56,405 nucleotides of DNA. Origin: Chloroflexota bacterium (GTDB lineage: Bacteria > Chloroflexota > FW602-bin22 > JACPRP01). Both the position numbers and the translations under genes were made by a program. Positions 1-9,246 of the stretch are shown here, in pieces. Within the stretch, counting starts at the first letter, position 1. Each line of letters opens with the position of its first letter. The notes under the pieces are model-generated. The model was not told the DNA's origin and searched no databases. It was given only the letters and a program-made list of their open reading frames with translations. Where the stretch lies: assembly GCA_016210495.1 (NCBI GenBank), contig JACQUC010000144.1, forward strand, positions 1 to 56,405. The letters are read 5' to 3'.

Positions 1-104
1 CCACGCCCGGAGCCGACGACCCTCCTTCCAGTCGTGGGGTTGAACTGGTCTTGTCTGTGTCATGACTCTTGGTGCAGCACATTCCAGACCACCTTTAGAT
101 ATCT

Positions 105-1091
105 ATGCTCATGTCAGTAATTGCAGTGGTTGCTCTGGTTGCCGTGGTGATGCTCGGGGTGAGCCCCGGCGGCGCCGCCTTCCCGGCCGTGAACGGGAAG
201 ATCGCGTTCCAGAGAGATCTGGACATCTGGGTAATGAACGCGGATGGCAGCGGCCAAACGCAGCTCACTACCCACGTGGCAGACGACCAGACTCCCGCAT
301 GGTCTCCTGATGCCACGAAGATCGCTTTCAAGAGCAGACGCGACGGCAACGACGAGATCTACGTGATGAACGCCGACGGTACGCTGCAGGCGAACCTGAC
401 CAATAGCCCGGGGTCCAGGGATTCCGAGCCTGCCTGGTCACCCGACGGAAGCAAGATAGCGTTCCAATCGGACCGCGACGGCAACAACGAGATCTACGTT
501 ATGAACGCCGATGGCACCGGGGTGGCCACTCGCCTCACCAACCACCGGGACGACGATCGAGATGCAGCATGGTCGCCTGATGGCACCAGGATCGCGTTTG
601 CATCCGACCGCGTGGGCGGGCTCAGACAGATTTTCGTGATGAACGCCGCCGACGGAAGCTCTCCGACCCAGCTCACCTTCGATGCGCAGAACGCCTCTTC
701 GCCATCGTGGTCGCCGGACGGAGCCAGGATCGCCTTCAACAAGGCCAATGAGATCTTCATCATGAACGCGGACGGCAGTGGGCTGGTGAACCTGACGCAG
801 AACGCTGTGGTGGACGATTTCCAGCCATCGTGGTCGCCAGACGGAACGAAGATCGCCTTTGTGAGCTCGCGCGATCTGAACAACGAGGTTTACGTGATCA
901 ACGTCGACGGCACGGGGCTGGTGAACCTGACCGGGAGCGCTTTGTCGTCGGACGTAGAGCCGGATTGGCAGAGGCTTCCTCCTCCTCCGCCGCCAACGGC
1001 TACACCCATTCCGCCGCCGGCGCCGACGGCCACGTCCGTTCCGCCTGGCACTGTGGTCGAACGAACCTGGCTGCCCTTTGTTCACAGGTAG
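105..1091 (+). CDS. Secreted TolB/WD40-like beta-propeller (PD40) protein
   Basis: Protein of 328 residues. A hydrophobic N-terminus (about residues 3-25) looks like a signal peptide. The body is made of about six repeats of the PD40 type with phrases such as PAWSPDATKIAF and EIYVMNADGT, as in the C-terminal propeller of TolB. A proline-rich spacer (about 285-318) leads to a short C-terminal tail WLPFVHR, which resembles the LPLVxR tails of exported Chloroflexota proteins. The job is probably an extracellular binding or scaffold domain; no catalytic residues are recognised. ATG at 111 is an equally good start and no clear ribosome site is seen. The gene stands alone at the window edge, and the first 100 bases hold nothing I can name. 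Confidence 0.8.
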   Translation: MLMSVIAVVALVAVVMLGVSPGGAAFPAVNGKIAFQRDLDIWVMNADGSGQTQLTTHVADDQTPAWSPDATKIAFKSRRDGNDEIYVMNADGTLQANLTNSPGSRDSEPAWSPDGSKIAFQSDRDGNNEIYVMNADGTGVATRLTNHRDDDRDAAWSPDGTRIAFASDRVGGLRQIFVMNAADGSSPTQLTFDAQNASSPSWSPDGARIAFNKANEIFIMNADGSGLVNLTQNAVVDDFQPSWSPDGTKIAFVSSRDLNNEVYVINVDGTGLVNLTGSALSSDVEPDWQRLPPPPPPTATPIPPPAPTATSVPPGTVVERTWLPFVHR

Positions 1092-1175
1092 CCGGAGGCT
1101 TCCCCTTGGCAGTTTTTGCCAAAATATGTTATCACTTCACCAAACCCGAGACTCCTTTTCGAGCGAGGTTTGCTG

Positions 1176-3359
1176 GTGAAGAGCATCCATCTTGGGCTGG
1201 CGATTCACAACCATCAGCCCGTGGGGAACTTCCCCTGGGTCTTTGAGCACGCCTATAAGCACTCCTATCTGCCAATGGTGGAGGCGCTGGAAAGACATCC
1301 CAGCGTCTGCCTTGCGTTGCACTACACCGGCCCGTTGCTCGATTGGCTGCGCCAGGAACGCCCGGATTTCCTGCCTCGGGTGGCGGCTTTGGCGCAGCGT
1401 GGGCAGGTCGAGATAATGACGGGCGGTTACTTCGAGCCAATCCTCGCGTCGATTCCCGACGCCGACAAGAAGGGCCAGATCGCCAAGCTGAGCCGTGTGG
1501 CCCGCGACGAGATGGCGTACGATCCTACCGGCCTATGGCTTGCCGAGCGCGTGTGGGAGCCGCACCTGCCGAAGCCCATCGCCGAAAGTGATGTGGAATG
1601 GACGGTGGTGGACGATACCCACTTCAAGCTGGTGGGTCTTAAGGACGAGGACCTCTTCGGCTATTACGTGACCGAGGAGCAGGGCTACACGCTCAAGGTG
1701 TTTGGCACGAGCAAGCCCCTGCGCTATCTCATACCGTGGAAGCGGGTGCAGGACGTCATCGACTACCTGTGGTCGGAGGCCGCCGAGGGTGGCCAGAAGA
1801 TAGCGGTGATGGGAGACGACGGGGAGAAGTTCGGCTGCTGGCCGGGCACGTATGAGTACTGCTGGGTCGACGGATGGATGGAAGAGTTCTTCAGGACTTT
1901 AGAGCAGAGCGCGGACTGGCTGCACACGGTGAAGCTCGGCGACTACGCCAGGGGTTACCCTGCCATTGGGCGGGTTTACCTGCCCACGGCATCTTATGCA
2001 GAGATGATGGAGTGGGCGCTGCCCGCCTCAGCGGGTTACGAGTTCCACGAGTTGGTGTACGACCTGGAGGCGCAGGGGCGAGAAGACTTGGTGCGCTTCA
2101 TGCGCGGCGGCTTCTGGCGCAATTTCCTGGTCAAGTATCCCGAGGTCAACAACATGCACAAAAAGATGCTGCGGGTGCACGACAAGGTTTACCGGGCGCG
2201 GGCGCTGGGGAATGGCGAAAGTGGCCTCACCGACCTCTGGCGCGGGCAGTGCAACTGTCCCTATTGGCACGGTGTGTTCGGCGGCGTTTACATGACCGAC
2301 GTCCGTACAGCGGTATTCCGTCACCTCATCAGAGCCGAGCGTGACGCGGATCGCATTCTGCGAGGCAAGCGACGCTGGCTGGACCACTCTCTTACCGACT
2401 TCGACGGGGATAGCCTGGACGAGCTGCTGGTCGACGGGAGCGCCCAAAACCTTTACCTGGACCCGACCGATGGCGGAAGCATCATCGAGTGGGACCTGCG
2501 CGGGGTGGCGCACAACCTCGTCAGCACGATGAGTAGGCGAGCCGAGGCATACCATCGGACGCTCGTCGAGCGGGCGCAGTTGGCGGCAAATGGCGGTACT
2601 CAGGAAGCGGGCGACCCAGAGGTCCCCGGCGAACTGAAGACGATTCACGAAATAGTCCACGCCAAGGAGAAAGACCTTGACGGCAAGATATGCTACGATT
2701 GGTACCGCCGCGTTTCGCTCGTCGACCACTTCCTTCACCCTGATTCGACCCTGGAAGGTTTCGAGCGGGTGGCCTATGGAGAGATGGGCGATTTCGTGAA
2801 CCAGCCGTATCGGGCCAGCGTGCAGAATACAAAAGAAGGTCTCGCCGTGCAACTGGTTCGTGATGGCCACGTCTGGGTCGGCCAGAACTGGCTGCCCTTC
2901 GCCATCAGAAAAGAACTGGGCGTTCCCCTGGGGCGGGAGGAACTCGTCGCAAGATACACCGTTACCAACTCGAGCGACCATCCTGCCGAGGTTGTTTTCG
3001 CCAGCGAGTGGAATTTCAACCTGCTGGGCGGTGGGCACAACGACCAGGCGTACTGCGAGGTCCCAGGGGTGACCCTGGAGGACACCCACTTCGATGCCCG
3101 TGGCGAGGTTCCGAGCATTGGCAGCCTCAGGATTGGGAACAGGTGGCTGGGGATCGACCTGCACCTTACGTTGAGCAGGGAAGGAAGGCTGTGGCGCTTC
3201 CCCATCGAGGCGGTTTCGAACTCCGAAGGAGGTTTCGAGAGGACGCACCAGGGCGGCTGCACCCTGTTGAGTTGGCCGCTGCGGCTGGACGCGGGGCAGT
3301 CCTGGGATGTGGAGATGCGGTGGGTAGCGAAGACTAAGGGCTCGGTAGTGGAGGGGTGA
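1176..3359 (+). CDS. Glycoside hydrolase family 57 alpha-amylase / 4-alpha-glucanotransferase
   Basis: About 727 residues. The N-terminus IHLGLAIHNHQPVGNF is the GH57 signature; GGYFEPILASIPDADK and GDDGEKFGCWPGT match the regions carrying the nucleophile Glu and the acid Asp in the family. The C-terminal half corresponds to the DUF1925/DUF1926 domains of the 4-alpha-glucanotransferase subgroup. The enzyme should cleave or transfer alpha-1,4-glucan chains in the cytoplasm, as no signal peptide is present. The frame is open from 1116, but GTG at 1176 is preferred: it has GAGG at 1165-1168 and begins where family members begin. glgC follows 7 bases later, so the pair is probably one glycogen or storage-glucan operon. 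Hydrolase versus transferase cannot be settled by eye. Confidence 0.85.
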   Translation: MKSIHLGLAIHNHQPVGNFPWVFEHAYKHSYLPMVEALERHPSVCLALHYTGPLLDWLRQERPDFLPRVAALAQRGQVEIMTGGYFEPILASIPDADKKGQIAKLSRVARDEMAYDPTGLWLAERVWEPHLPKPIAESDVEWTVVDDTHFKLVGLKDEDLFGYYVTEEQGYTLKVFGTSKPLRYLIPWKRVQDVIDYLWSEAAEGGQKIAVMGDDGEKFGCWPGTYEYCWVDGWMEEFFRTLEQSADWLHTVKLGDYARGYPAIGRVYLPTASYAEMMEWALPASAGYEFHELVYDLEAQGREDLVRFMRGGFWRNFLVKYPEVNNMHKKMLRVHDKVYRARALGNGESGLTDLWRGQCNCPYWHGVFGGVYMTDVRTAVFRHLIRAERDADRILRGKRRWLDHSLTDFDGDSLDELLVDGSAQNLYLDPTDGGSIIEWDLRGVAHNLVSTMSRRAEAYHRTLVERAQLAANGGTQEAGDPEVPGELKTIHEIVHAKEKDLDGKICYDWYRRVSLVDHFLHPDSTLEGFERVAYGEMGDFVNQPYRASVQNTKEGLAVQLVRDGHVWVGQNWLPFAIRKELGVPLGREELVARYTVTNSSDHPAEVVFASEWNFNLLGGGHNDQAYCEVPGVTLEDTHFDARGEVPSIGSLRIGNRWLGIDLHLTLSREGRLWRFPIEAVSNSEGGFERTHQGGCTLLSWPLRLDAGQSWDVEMRWVAKTKGSVVEG

Positions 3360-3366
3360 CGGCGAA

Positions 3367-4629
3367 ATGCGTATGAAAAGCGTGGTGGCGATTATCTTGG
3401 CGGGTGGCCAGGGCAGTCGCTTAGGAATCTTATCAGACAAAAGGGCGAAGCCGGCGGTGCCCTTCGCCGGAAAGTACCGCATCATCGATTTCACTTTGAG
3501 CAATTGCGTCGACTCGGGCATCTACAACGTGGCCATTCTCACGCAGTATCGCCCCAGGTCTTTGAACGATCATATCGGCATCGGCAAGCCCTGGGACCTG
3601 GACAGAATGGACGGCGGCGTAAGGTTGCTTCAACCGTACCTCGGCCGGCACGACGAGGATTGGTACAAGGGAACGGCCGACGCCGTATTTCAGAACCTGA
3701 ACTTCCTCGAGGATCAGCGTGCCGGCTACGTGCTCATACTGTCGGGAGATCACATCTACAAAATGAACTACGAGCTGATTCTCGACTACCACGCCGAGAA
3801 GCGGGCCGATTTGACGGTGGCGGTGATGGAAGTGCCGTGGGATGAGGCACATCGCTACGGCACCCTTACGCTGGATGAGGACGGGCGAGTGGTCGACTTT
3901 CAGGAGAAGCCCAGGCAGCCGAAGTCGAACCTGGTATCGATGGGTGTCTACGTTTTCAACAAGGGTATTCTGGGCCGGCGGCTGCGCGAGGATGCCGCAC
4001 GTGCCACTGGACACGATTTTGGCCGAGAGATCGTTCCGAGCATGGTCGGCCTGGACAGGGTGTTTGGCTACAGATTTCAGGGCTATTGGCGGGACGTCGG
4101 CACGATCAAGTCCTACTGGGAGGCCAATATGGACCTTTTGACGGACCAGCCAGAGATGGACCTGTATGACATTGAGCAACCAGTGCAGACGAAGATACAG
4201 GACAGGCCGCCGATGAAAACGGGCTACGATGCCAAGATCATCAAGAGTCTGGTCTGTGACGGGTGTGTCATCGGCGGGGTGGTGGTGCACTCCGTGCTCT
4301 CGCCCGGTGTGCACGTCGAAGAAGGGGCGGTGGTTCGGGACTCGATAATAATGAACGACACGAGAATCGAGCGGGGAGCCGTGGTCAACAAGGCCATCGT
4401 GGACAAGAACGTGGTGGTGGGCGCGAGGGCTCACATCGGCTACGGAGACGACTTCTCGCCCAACAAACGGTATCCGCAGTGCCTAATCGACGGCATAACG
4501 GTGGTGGGCAAAAGCAGCCACATCCCGCCGGGCATCAGAATAGGCCGCAACTGCATCATTGGCAGTAATATCGACGAAGACGATTTCCGGAGCGATTTCG
4601 TGGCCAGCGGGCTGGTGGTACAGAGTTGA
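3367..4629 (+). CDS. glgC: Glucose-1-phosphate adenylyltransferase (ADP-glucose pyrophosphorylase)
   Basis: Protein of 420 residues, the usual GlgC length. The N-terminal nucleotidyltransferase signature AGGQGSRLGILSDKRAKP is followed by the FAGKYRIIDFTLSNC substrate region; LSGDHIYKMNY is the metal/nucleotide site. From about residue 290 the hexapeptide pattern of a left-handed beta-helix is seen (VIGGVVVHSVLSPGV). It makes ADP-glucose from ATP and glucose-1-phosphate, the committed step of bacterial glycogen synthesis. A GGAGGGG run at 3350-3356 lies upstream of the ATG. It is cotranscribed with the GH57 gene, so synthesis and remodelling of alpha-glucan sit together. Confidence 0.95.
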   Translation: MRMKSVVAIILAGGQGSRLGILSDKRAKPAVPFAGKYRIIDFTLSNCVDSGIYNVAILTQYRPRSLNDHIGIGKPWDLDRMDGGVRLLQPYLGRHDEDWYKGTADAVFQNLNFLEDQRAGYVLILSGDHIYKMNYELILDYHAEKRADLTVAVMEVPWDEAHRYGTLTLDEDGRVVDFQEKPRQPKSNLVSMGVYVFNKGILGRRLREDAARATGHDFGREIVPSMVGLDRVFGYRFQGYWRDVGTIKSYWEANMDLLTDQPEMDLYDIEQPVQTKIQDRPPMKTGYDAKIIKSLVCDGCVIGGVVVHSVLSPGVHVEEGAVVRDSIIMNDTRIERGAVVNKAIVDKNVVVGARAHIGYGDDFSPNKRYPQCLIDGITVVGKSSHIPPGIRIGRNCIIGSNIDEDDFRSDFVASGLVVQS

Positions 4630-4724
4630 TCGTACTGTTCCCTTTGGCTTGCGCCTGTGACCCGCACCACCCCGCTTTTCACTCGCGACGAAACACAGTG
4701 TCCAGGATGCCCAGAGGGGTGGAC

Positions 4725-4910
4725 TTAGTTATTGTTTCGCTTTGGGTTCCGACTGACCCACTTGGCCGAAGTGGTGGCGGCCAACGGGATATCTTTTTCG
4801 GCTAGGCACTTGATGCACCGATGGTGATAGTGGGATATACCGTCGATGCGAACGGAGGTTACTTCCCAGTAGTGAGGGGGACAGAGCTCGGGTAGCTTGG
4901 TCTCAGACAT
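4725..4910 (-). CDS. Small Cys/His-rich hypothetical protein (zinc-ribbon-like)
   Basis: 61 residues. C10, H13, H28-H29, C32 and C35 give a C..H...HH..C..C pattern that could hold one zinc ion (HHRCIKC around residues 28-35). An AAGGAG ribosome site lies just upstream of the ATG, and a strong promoter with an intervening terminator precedes it, which supports a real gene. I do not recognise the family. It lies directly downstream of the sigma factor gene on the same strand. Confidence 0.6.
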   Translation of the reverse strand: MSETKLPELCPPHYWEVTSVRIDGISHYHHRCIKCLAEKDIPLAATTSAKWVSRNPKRNNN

Positions 4911-4961
4911 CCACGTTTTCTCCTTCTAACAGAGCCTTTGCTCCCGTGCTGGGGGCGCAAC

Positions 4962-4997
4962 AAAAAAGGGAGCGCGAAGGCACGATTCGCATTCCCT
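4962..4997 (-). terminator. Intrinsic terminator between sigA and the small zinc protein gene
   Basis: On the minus strand an AGGGA/TCCCT outer stem and a GCGAA/TTCGC inner stem close a 7-base loop and are followed by a six-T run (A run at 4962-4967 on the plus strand). It would end sigA transcription. It also lies downstream of a promoter at 5035-5063 that reads the same way, so it may end a short RNA or attenuate the gene at 4725-4910. Confidence 0.8.
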
Positions 4998-5034
4998 AGA
5001 GAGTACATTCCTCGTTGTCCCCGCAAGCCTTTGA

Positions 5035-5063
5035 ATTATAGCACGACTGCACGTGTGAGTCAA
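5035..5063 (-). promoter_or_regulatory. Sigma-70-type promoter for the small gene or a short RNA
   Basis: Minus strand TTGACT (5063-5058), 17-base spacer, TATAAT (5040-5035). It starts just past the sigA stop codon and points at the terminator at 4962-4997 and then at the gene at 4725-4910. Confidence 0.75.
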
Positions 5064-5068
5064 GAAAG

Positions 5069-6202
5069 TTAGACGTAATCCTTGAGCTTCTTGCTGCGGC
5101 TGGGGTGGCGCATCTTGCGAATGGCTTTGGCCTCTATCTGGCGGATGCGCTCGCGGGTGACGCCGAATTCCTGGCCGACCTCTTCGAGGGTGCGCGGGCG
5201 CCCGTCCAGGAGACCAAAGCGTAGCTCGAGTACGCGACGCTCGCGCGGTCCCAAGGAGGACAGCACGTCTCCTACCTGCCCCTTGAGGACTTGCAGCATA
5301 GCGCTGTCGAAAGGCGCCACGGACGTGCGATCCTCAATGAAGTCGATCATGCGAGCGTCCTCCTCCTCGCCGACCGGCGTCTCCAGGGAGATGGCCGAAC
5401 GGGACACCCTGAGGATGGTTGCTACCTTCTCCGGCAGCAGACCCAGCTCGTCACCGATTTCCTGGGTCGTCGGCTCGCGGCCCAATTCCATTAAGAGCTT
5501 GCGCGAAGCGCGATGGACGCGGTTCACGGCATCGACCATGTGCACCGGCAGGCGAATGGTCCTGGCCTGGTCGGCGACCGCCCGCGAGATAGCCTGGCGA
5601 ATCCACCACGTAGCGTAGGTTGATACCTTGTAGCCCCGCGTGTGGTCAAATTTGACAATGGCACGCATAAGGCCGAAGTTCCCTTCCTGAATCAGGTCCA
5701 GAAGAGACAGGCCGCGTCCCACGTACTTCTTGGCAATGCTGACGACGAGACGCAAGTTGGCCTCGATGAGCCGTCGGCGGGCGAGCTCGCCGCGCGTCAC
5801 CTCGGCCTCTAACAGCGGCCACTCCGGGCTGCCGGGTAGAAGCCTGGCAAGACGAGCCCGCGCCTGCTGGCCGTAAAGCAGCTGTGTCGCCAGTTGCACT
5901 TCTTCATCCCGGGTTAGTAAGGGCACCTGTCCGATCTCGCGCAGGTATTGTCTGACCGGGTCTTCCGATTCCAGGGGAAGGTCGATTTCTGCCTGAGGTT
6001 CCGGAACCTCTTCGATCTCGTGCAAGGCCTGGTCGAGAGGCTCCTCGGTCTCCCACAGATCGGGCTCGGCAGGCACCACGATCTCCACGGTGAACCCCGG
6101 AGCGCCAAGGTCCTTGGCACCGTCGAGAAACAGCTCCTCCTCCGGCTCAGCCACCGGTTCATCGGGATGGTCGCCGGCGGTATGCTCCATGTCTTGCCCC
6201 AA
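5069..6202 (-). CDS. sigA: Primary sigma factor, sigma-70 family (RpoD/SigA)
   Basis: 377 residues. An acidic N-terminal 80 residues is followed by region 1.2 ([17 protein letters not shown]), region 2 ([36 protein letters not shown]), region 3, and region 4 with helix-turn-helix [20 protein letters not shown]. The conserved C-terminus is KKLKDYV-like. This is the housekeeping promoter-recognition subunit of RNA polymerase. The start chosen is TTG at 6202, because AGGAG (plus strand 6211-6215) is 8 bases upstream; ATG at 6190 is the alternative. It is expressed alone, with its own promoter at 6379-6407 and a terminator downstream. Confidence 0.95.
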   Translation of the reverse strand: MGQDMEHTAGDHPDEPVAEPEEELFLDGAKDLGAPGFTVEIVVPAEPDLWETEEPLDQALHEIEEVPEPQAEIDLPLESEDPVRQYLREIGQVPLLTRDEEVQLATQLLYGQQARARLARLLPGSPEWPLLEAEVTRGELARRRLIEANLRLVVSIAKKYVGRGLSLLDLIQEGNFGLMRAIVKFDHTRGYKVSTYATWWIRQAISRAVADQARTIRLPVHMVDAVNRVHRASRKLLMELGREPTTQEIGDELGLLPEKVATILRVSRSAISLETPVGEEEDARMIDFIEDRTSVAPFDSAMLQVLKGQVGDVLSSLGPRERRVLELRFGLLDGRPRTLEEVGQEFGVTRERIRQIEAKAIRKMRHPSRSKKLKDYV

Positions 6203-6378
6203 AGGCTATTCTCCTGGCTAGATAAACACCACGACGAGTGGCCAAACAGTAAGCCTGCCTGATTGCATCCCCACCCATCCAGGCCTTGCCTGGCACTGGA
6301 CTAGCTGATTGGAAGTGGAAGCGTAAGAGGGAGCGTGCAAATCGGGCACGGGGCATAATCCTGTCTTCGTCCCCGCTA

Positions 6379-6407
6379 AAGATAGCATTTTTGGCGGGTT
6401 TTGGCAA
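6379..6407 (-). promoter_or_regulatory. Probable sigA promoter
   Basis: Minus strand TTGCCA (6407-6402), 17-base spacer, TATCTT (6384-6379). It leaves a leader of about 170 bases to the sigA start. It lies immediately past the stop codon of the MFS remnant. Confidence 0.55.
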
Positions 6408-6415
6408 GGTCTCTT

Positions 6416-7203
6416 TTAGGGCCGCCTTCTGCCCATCAACAGCAGCACCAGCACCGCGCCCAGGCCAGTCAAGCCCGCGACCGGCAACTCATGTCGCAGG
6501 GCAGCGAATGTGAAGATCTGAATGGCCACGGGAAGCGTTCCGTAGCCGCTGAAGCCGCGCAGAATCGATGCGAGGAAGACGCGACGGAACGCTGGATTCA
6601 GCGTCGTGAGCTGCCGGAGCTTGCCGAACGAGAAGCTCCCGTAGACGCGCGGATGATTTCTCACCGTGAACGCGGTGAGGGCCATAAGTGTCATCCCCAG
6701 CGCGAAGACGAGGGTGTAGCCCACCCTCGGAAAAGCCTCGGCAAGAATGCCACAGATGATCCCCAGCGCCATAGAGGCTCCTGTTGCCAGGGCCGCCTGA
6801 AATCCGAAGTACCTGTCGACCTCGCCGGTCTTCGAGATATGGTAATCAATCTGGTGGCGAGCCGTCCAATACAGGGAGCGCACCAGCCCGTAGGCGACGC
6901 CGATGGGCAGCAGCGACCACCAGGGCACAGCGGCAGTAGCCAGGATGGCGACAAGAGCAAACGTGGCCGCCGTGGCGAGCGCGCCAAGGCGCAGGCAGGT
7001 GGGCAGGGTCCCTCCTCTTGCCAGGCTGGCGCCGATGGCCTGCCCCGGCGCCACGACCGCCCAGCCGGCTAGGGCAAAGGCGAGGGGCGCGACGAAAGAT
7101 CCCGTGCCAAACTGATAGAAAAGAAGGAGACAAACATGTCGAAGTGCGATATCGACGCCAGAAACAGGGTGTGCGGCATCAGGTACCAGAAGAAGCGGCG
7201 CAT
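6416..7203 (-). pseudogene. MFS-type transporter remnant, frameshifted and short
   Basis: Two frames together read as one membrane protein. ATG at 7203 gives MRRFFWYLMPHTLFLASISH; near 7124-7129 the reading must slip by one missing base to continue as LLFYQFGTGSFVAPLAFALAG and on to the stop at 6416. About seven or eight hydrophobic segments and the loop YWTARHQIDYHISKTGEVDRY resemble the first part of a major facilitator transporter. The total of about 263 residues is short for the usual 400 or so, so the 3' end may also be lost. It follows the acyl-CoA dehydrogenase by 14 bases. Substrate unknown. A sequencing error is an alternative for the frameshift but not for the short length. Confidence 0.65.
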
Positions 7204-7217
7204 ACGGATATTATGCG

Positions 7218-8369
7218 CTATTCTCGCCCGACCAGATGGCTGGCGATAGTGTTCTTCTGGATCTCGCGAGTGCCTTCGTAGATTTCAGCCAGGCGGACGT
7301 CGCGGTAGAACCGCTCGACCTCGTTCTCCAGCATGTAGCCGTACCCGCCGAAGATCTGGATGGCCTCTTCGCATACCTCAACCGCGGAGCGCGCGGCGTA
7401 GTACTTAGCCATCGACGAGAGCTTGGGATCCCTTCGACCTGCGTCGAAGAGCCAGGCCGCCTTGTACATAATCAGTCGTGCCGTCTCGATCTTGGTGGCC
7501 ATCTCGGCCAGCTTGTGCTGAATCGCCTGATGATCGGCCAGACGCTTGCCGAACTGGCGGCGGCGCTTGGCGTAGTCGAGGGCGCGGTCGAAGGCACCCT
7601 GGGCGACGCCGACGGAGTGGGCGGCAATCTCGATCCTGGTGCCGTTGAAGAACTCTAACGCGTGATAGAAGCCGCGGTTCTCCTGGCCGACCAGGTGCGA
7701 CACGGGCACGCGCACGTTGGTAAAGGTCAGTTGGGCCGTGGAGGACATCTTCAGGCCCATCTTCTGCCCGAGCTCGGTCGCCTCGTAGCCATCGCGGTCG
7801 GCCTCTACGATGATGGCGCTGAGGCCCCGGTAAGATGGCCGGGCATCGGGGTCGGTCTGGCAGACGACGACGGCGAACGCCGCAAGTGAGCCGTTGGTGA
7901 TGAAAGTCTTGGTGCCGTTGATGACGAACTCGTCGCCGTCGCGGATGGCCGTCGTGCCAACTTGTCGAATGTCCGAGCCGTGGTCCGGCTCGCTGAAAGC
8001 GGCCGATGAGAGCACCTGGCCGCTGAGCACCCTGGGCAAATAGGTCCGCTTCTGCTCGTCGTTGCCGAACCGGAAGATGAGCTCCGATCCGAAGGTGGCC
8101 AGCTTGATGGCGGTACCGAGGCCGGAGTCTTTGCGACAGAACTCCTCGCAAATGAGGGCGTTCTCGAACACGCCGTAGCCCTGCCCGCCGTACTCCTCAG
8201 GGAAGTGCGCACCGGCAAAACCCAGCTTGCACGCCTTCTTCCAGATATCCATCGGGAACTTGTGGTTAAGCTCATGCTCGAGTGCGACATCTTTGTCAAA
8301 CTCGCCCTCGGCGAACTCCCTCGCCGCCTTTTGAATGGCCTTCTGCTCTCTGGTCAGTTCGAAATCCAC
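7218..8369 (-). CDS. Acyl-CoA dehydrogenase
   Basis: 383 residues, standard length. AFSEPDHGSDIRQVGTTA and FVINGTKTFITNGSLA are FAD/substrate-binding signatures; IYEGTREIQKNTIASHLVGR carries the usual catalytic Glu of the short/medium-chain enzymes. QIFGGYGYMLENEVERFYRD is the family's C-terminal signature. It oxidises an acyl-CoA to the 2-enoyl-CoA and passes electrons to an electron-transfer flavoprotein. Chain length or branched-chain preference cannot be read from motifs. The next gene downstream is the broken MFS transporter. Confidence 0.93.
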   Translation of the reverse strand: MDFELTREQKAIQKAAREFAEGEFDKDVALEHELNHKFPMDIWKKACKLGFAGAHFPEEYGGQGYGVFENALICEEFCRKDSGLGTAIKLATFGSELIFRFGNDEQKRTYLPRVLSGQVLSSAAFSEPDHGSDIRQVGTTAIRDGDEFVINGTKTFITNGSLAAFAVVVCQTDPDARPSYRGLSAIIVEADRDGYEATELGQKMGLKMSSTAQLTFTNVRVPVSHLVGQENRGFYHALEFFNGTRIEIAAHSVGVAQGAFDRALDYAKRRRQFGKRLADHQAIQHKLAEMATKIETARLIMYKAAWLFDAGRRDPKLSSMAKYYAARSAVEVCEEAIQIFGGYGYMLENEVERFYRDVRLAEIYEGTREIQKNTIASHLVGRE

Positions 8370-8416
8370 GTGCTCGCCTCCTGAATAAAGGGCAAAGTAT
8401 TGAGCTGCTGCCGAAG

Positions 8417-8860
8417 CTAATCTACTACGGGGGGCTGGCTGGTGTCAACACTGGGAGCACTTTCACGAGCACCGGCTTCCTGCTTCAAGAGCGCTTCGGC
8501 TGAGGAGAGAAACTGCTTGGCTTCGGCCTCCATTCTTAGCACATCACCATCGTCTATCGGAACTACATACTGATAGTCGCTGATCTGCCTTGCACTAAAG
8601 GCCTCGCGTAACCATTTGTGAAACTCTTGAGGCAAAAGCTTTGGCCCGGTGAAATGCCTGGCAAAGGCGGAAAGTACACCTTTGTGACTGCTGAAGGTCA
8701 AGCCCCTTGCCCTTAGCAAGGCACTGGCGCAGTAGAACATAGCGTAGTAGAGGCGAGAAGCGGCAGAGTCGAAATGGCGCTGCTGCCGAAGCGACTCTGC
8801 TGCATCAATGTAGCGTCGCGCCTTATCGAGCATAAGGTCGATCTCTGGCGACAGCGTCAT
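8417..8860 (-). CDS. HEPN-domain protein, module 1 (toxin of MNT/HEPN pair)
   Basis: 147 residues, all-helical, with the HEPN core DFDSAASRLYYAMFYCASALL-like segment (shown here only by its key SRLYYAMFY) followed by GLTFSSHKGV. The start overlaps the preceding nucleotidyltransferase gene by 4 bases (ATGA), typical of MNT/HEPN toxin-antitoxin pairs, where the HEPN protein is usually an RNase or a target of AMPylation. It is clearly similar to the HEPN gene at 9247-9642 but has an extra tail of about 15 residues. Confidence 0.85.
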   Translation of the reverse strand: MTLSPEIDLMLDKARRYIDAAESLRQQRHFDSAASRLYYAMFYCASALLRARGLTFSSHKGVLSAFARHFTGPKLLPQEFHKWLREAFSARQISDYQYVVPIDDGDVLRMEAEAKQFLSSAEALLKQEAGARESAPSVDTSQPPVVD

Positions 8861-9192
8861 AATAGGATTCCCTCTCGTCGCACGTTATCGAAAAGCGGCT
8901 CTACTCGATCCTTCTGCCATTCTTCCGAGACCGGCAGAATTGAGATAAGCAGATCGTACTTCAAACACACGTCCGATAGAATCTGGCCGGTGCGCTGAAT
9001 CTCCTCGAACGGGCGAATCGGCCCCTGCAGCACGATCAAGATGTCTACATCAGATTCTGAGTGGTAGTCGCCCCGTGCGTATGAGCCGTAGAGGTACACG
9101 CCTTTCAGACGCTCGCCATACAGTTGCGAGAGCTCTTGTTTCAGCTCTGCCAGCGCTGCCTTAACTTCCGGTGGCAGTTTACGCCGGGCCAT
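8857..9192 (-). CDS. Minimal nucleotidyltransferase (MNT), module 1 (antitoxin)
   Basis: 111 residues. YGSYARGDYHSESDVDILIV contains the GSxxRG and DxD motifs of the pol-beta superfamily. In studied MNT/HEPN pairs this protein AMPylates and neutralises the HEPN partner. It is about three-quarters identical by eye to the copy at 9639-9974. The ATG is preceded by a GGGAGG run on the minus strand. Confidence 0.87.
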   Translation of the reverse strand: MARRKLPPEVKAALAELKQELSQLYGERLKGVYLYGSYARGDYHSESDVDILIVLQGPIRPFEEIQRTGQILSDVCLKYDLLISILPVSEEWQKDRVEPLFDNVRREGILL

Positions 9193-9246
9193 TGGCCACC
9201 TCCCTTCAGACCTTGGGACGCAGTGTCAGGTTTCGATGCCCCTTGG

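Noticed and set aside
2028..3521. 497-residue minus-strand frame across the GH57 and glgC genes
   Set aside because: Antisense shadow of two well-identified genes; no recognisable domain or start.
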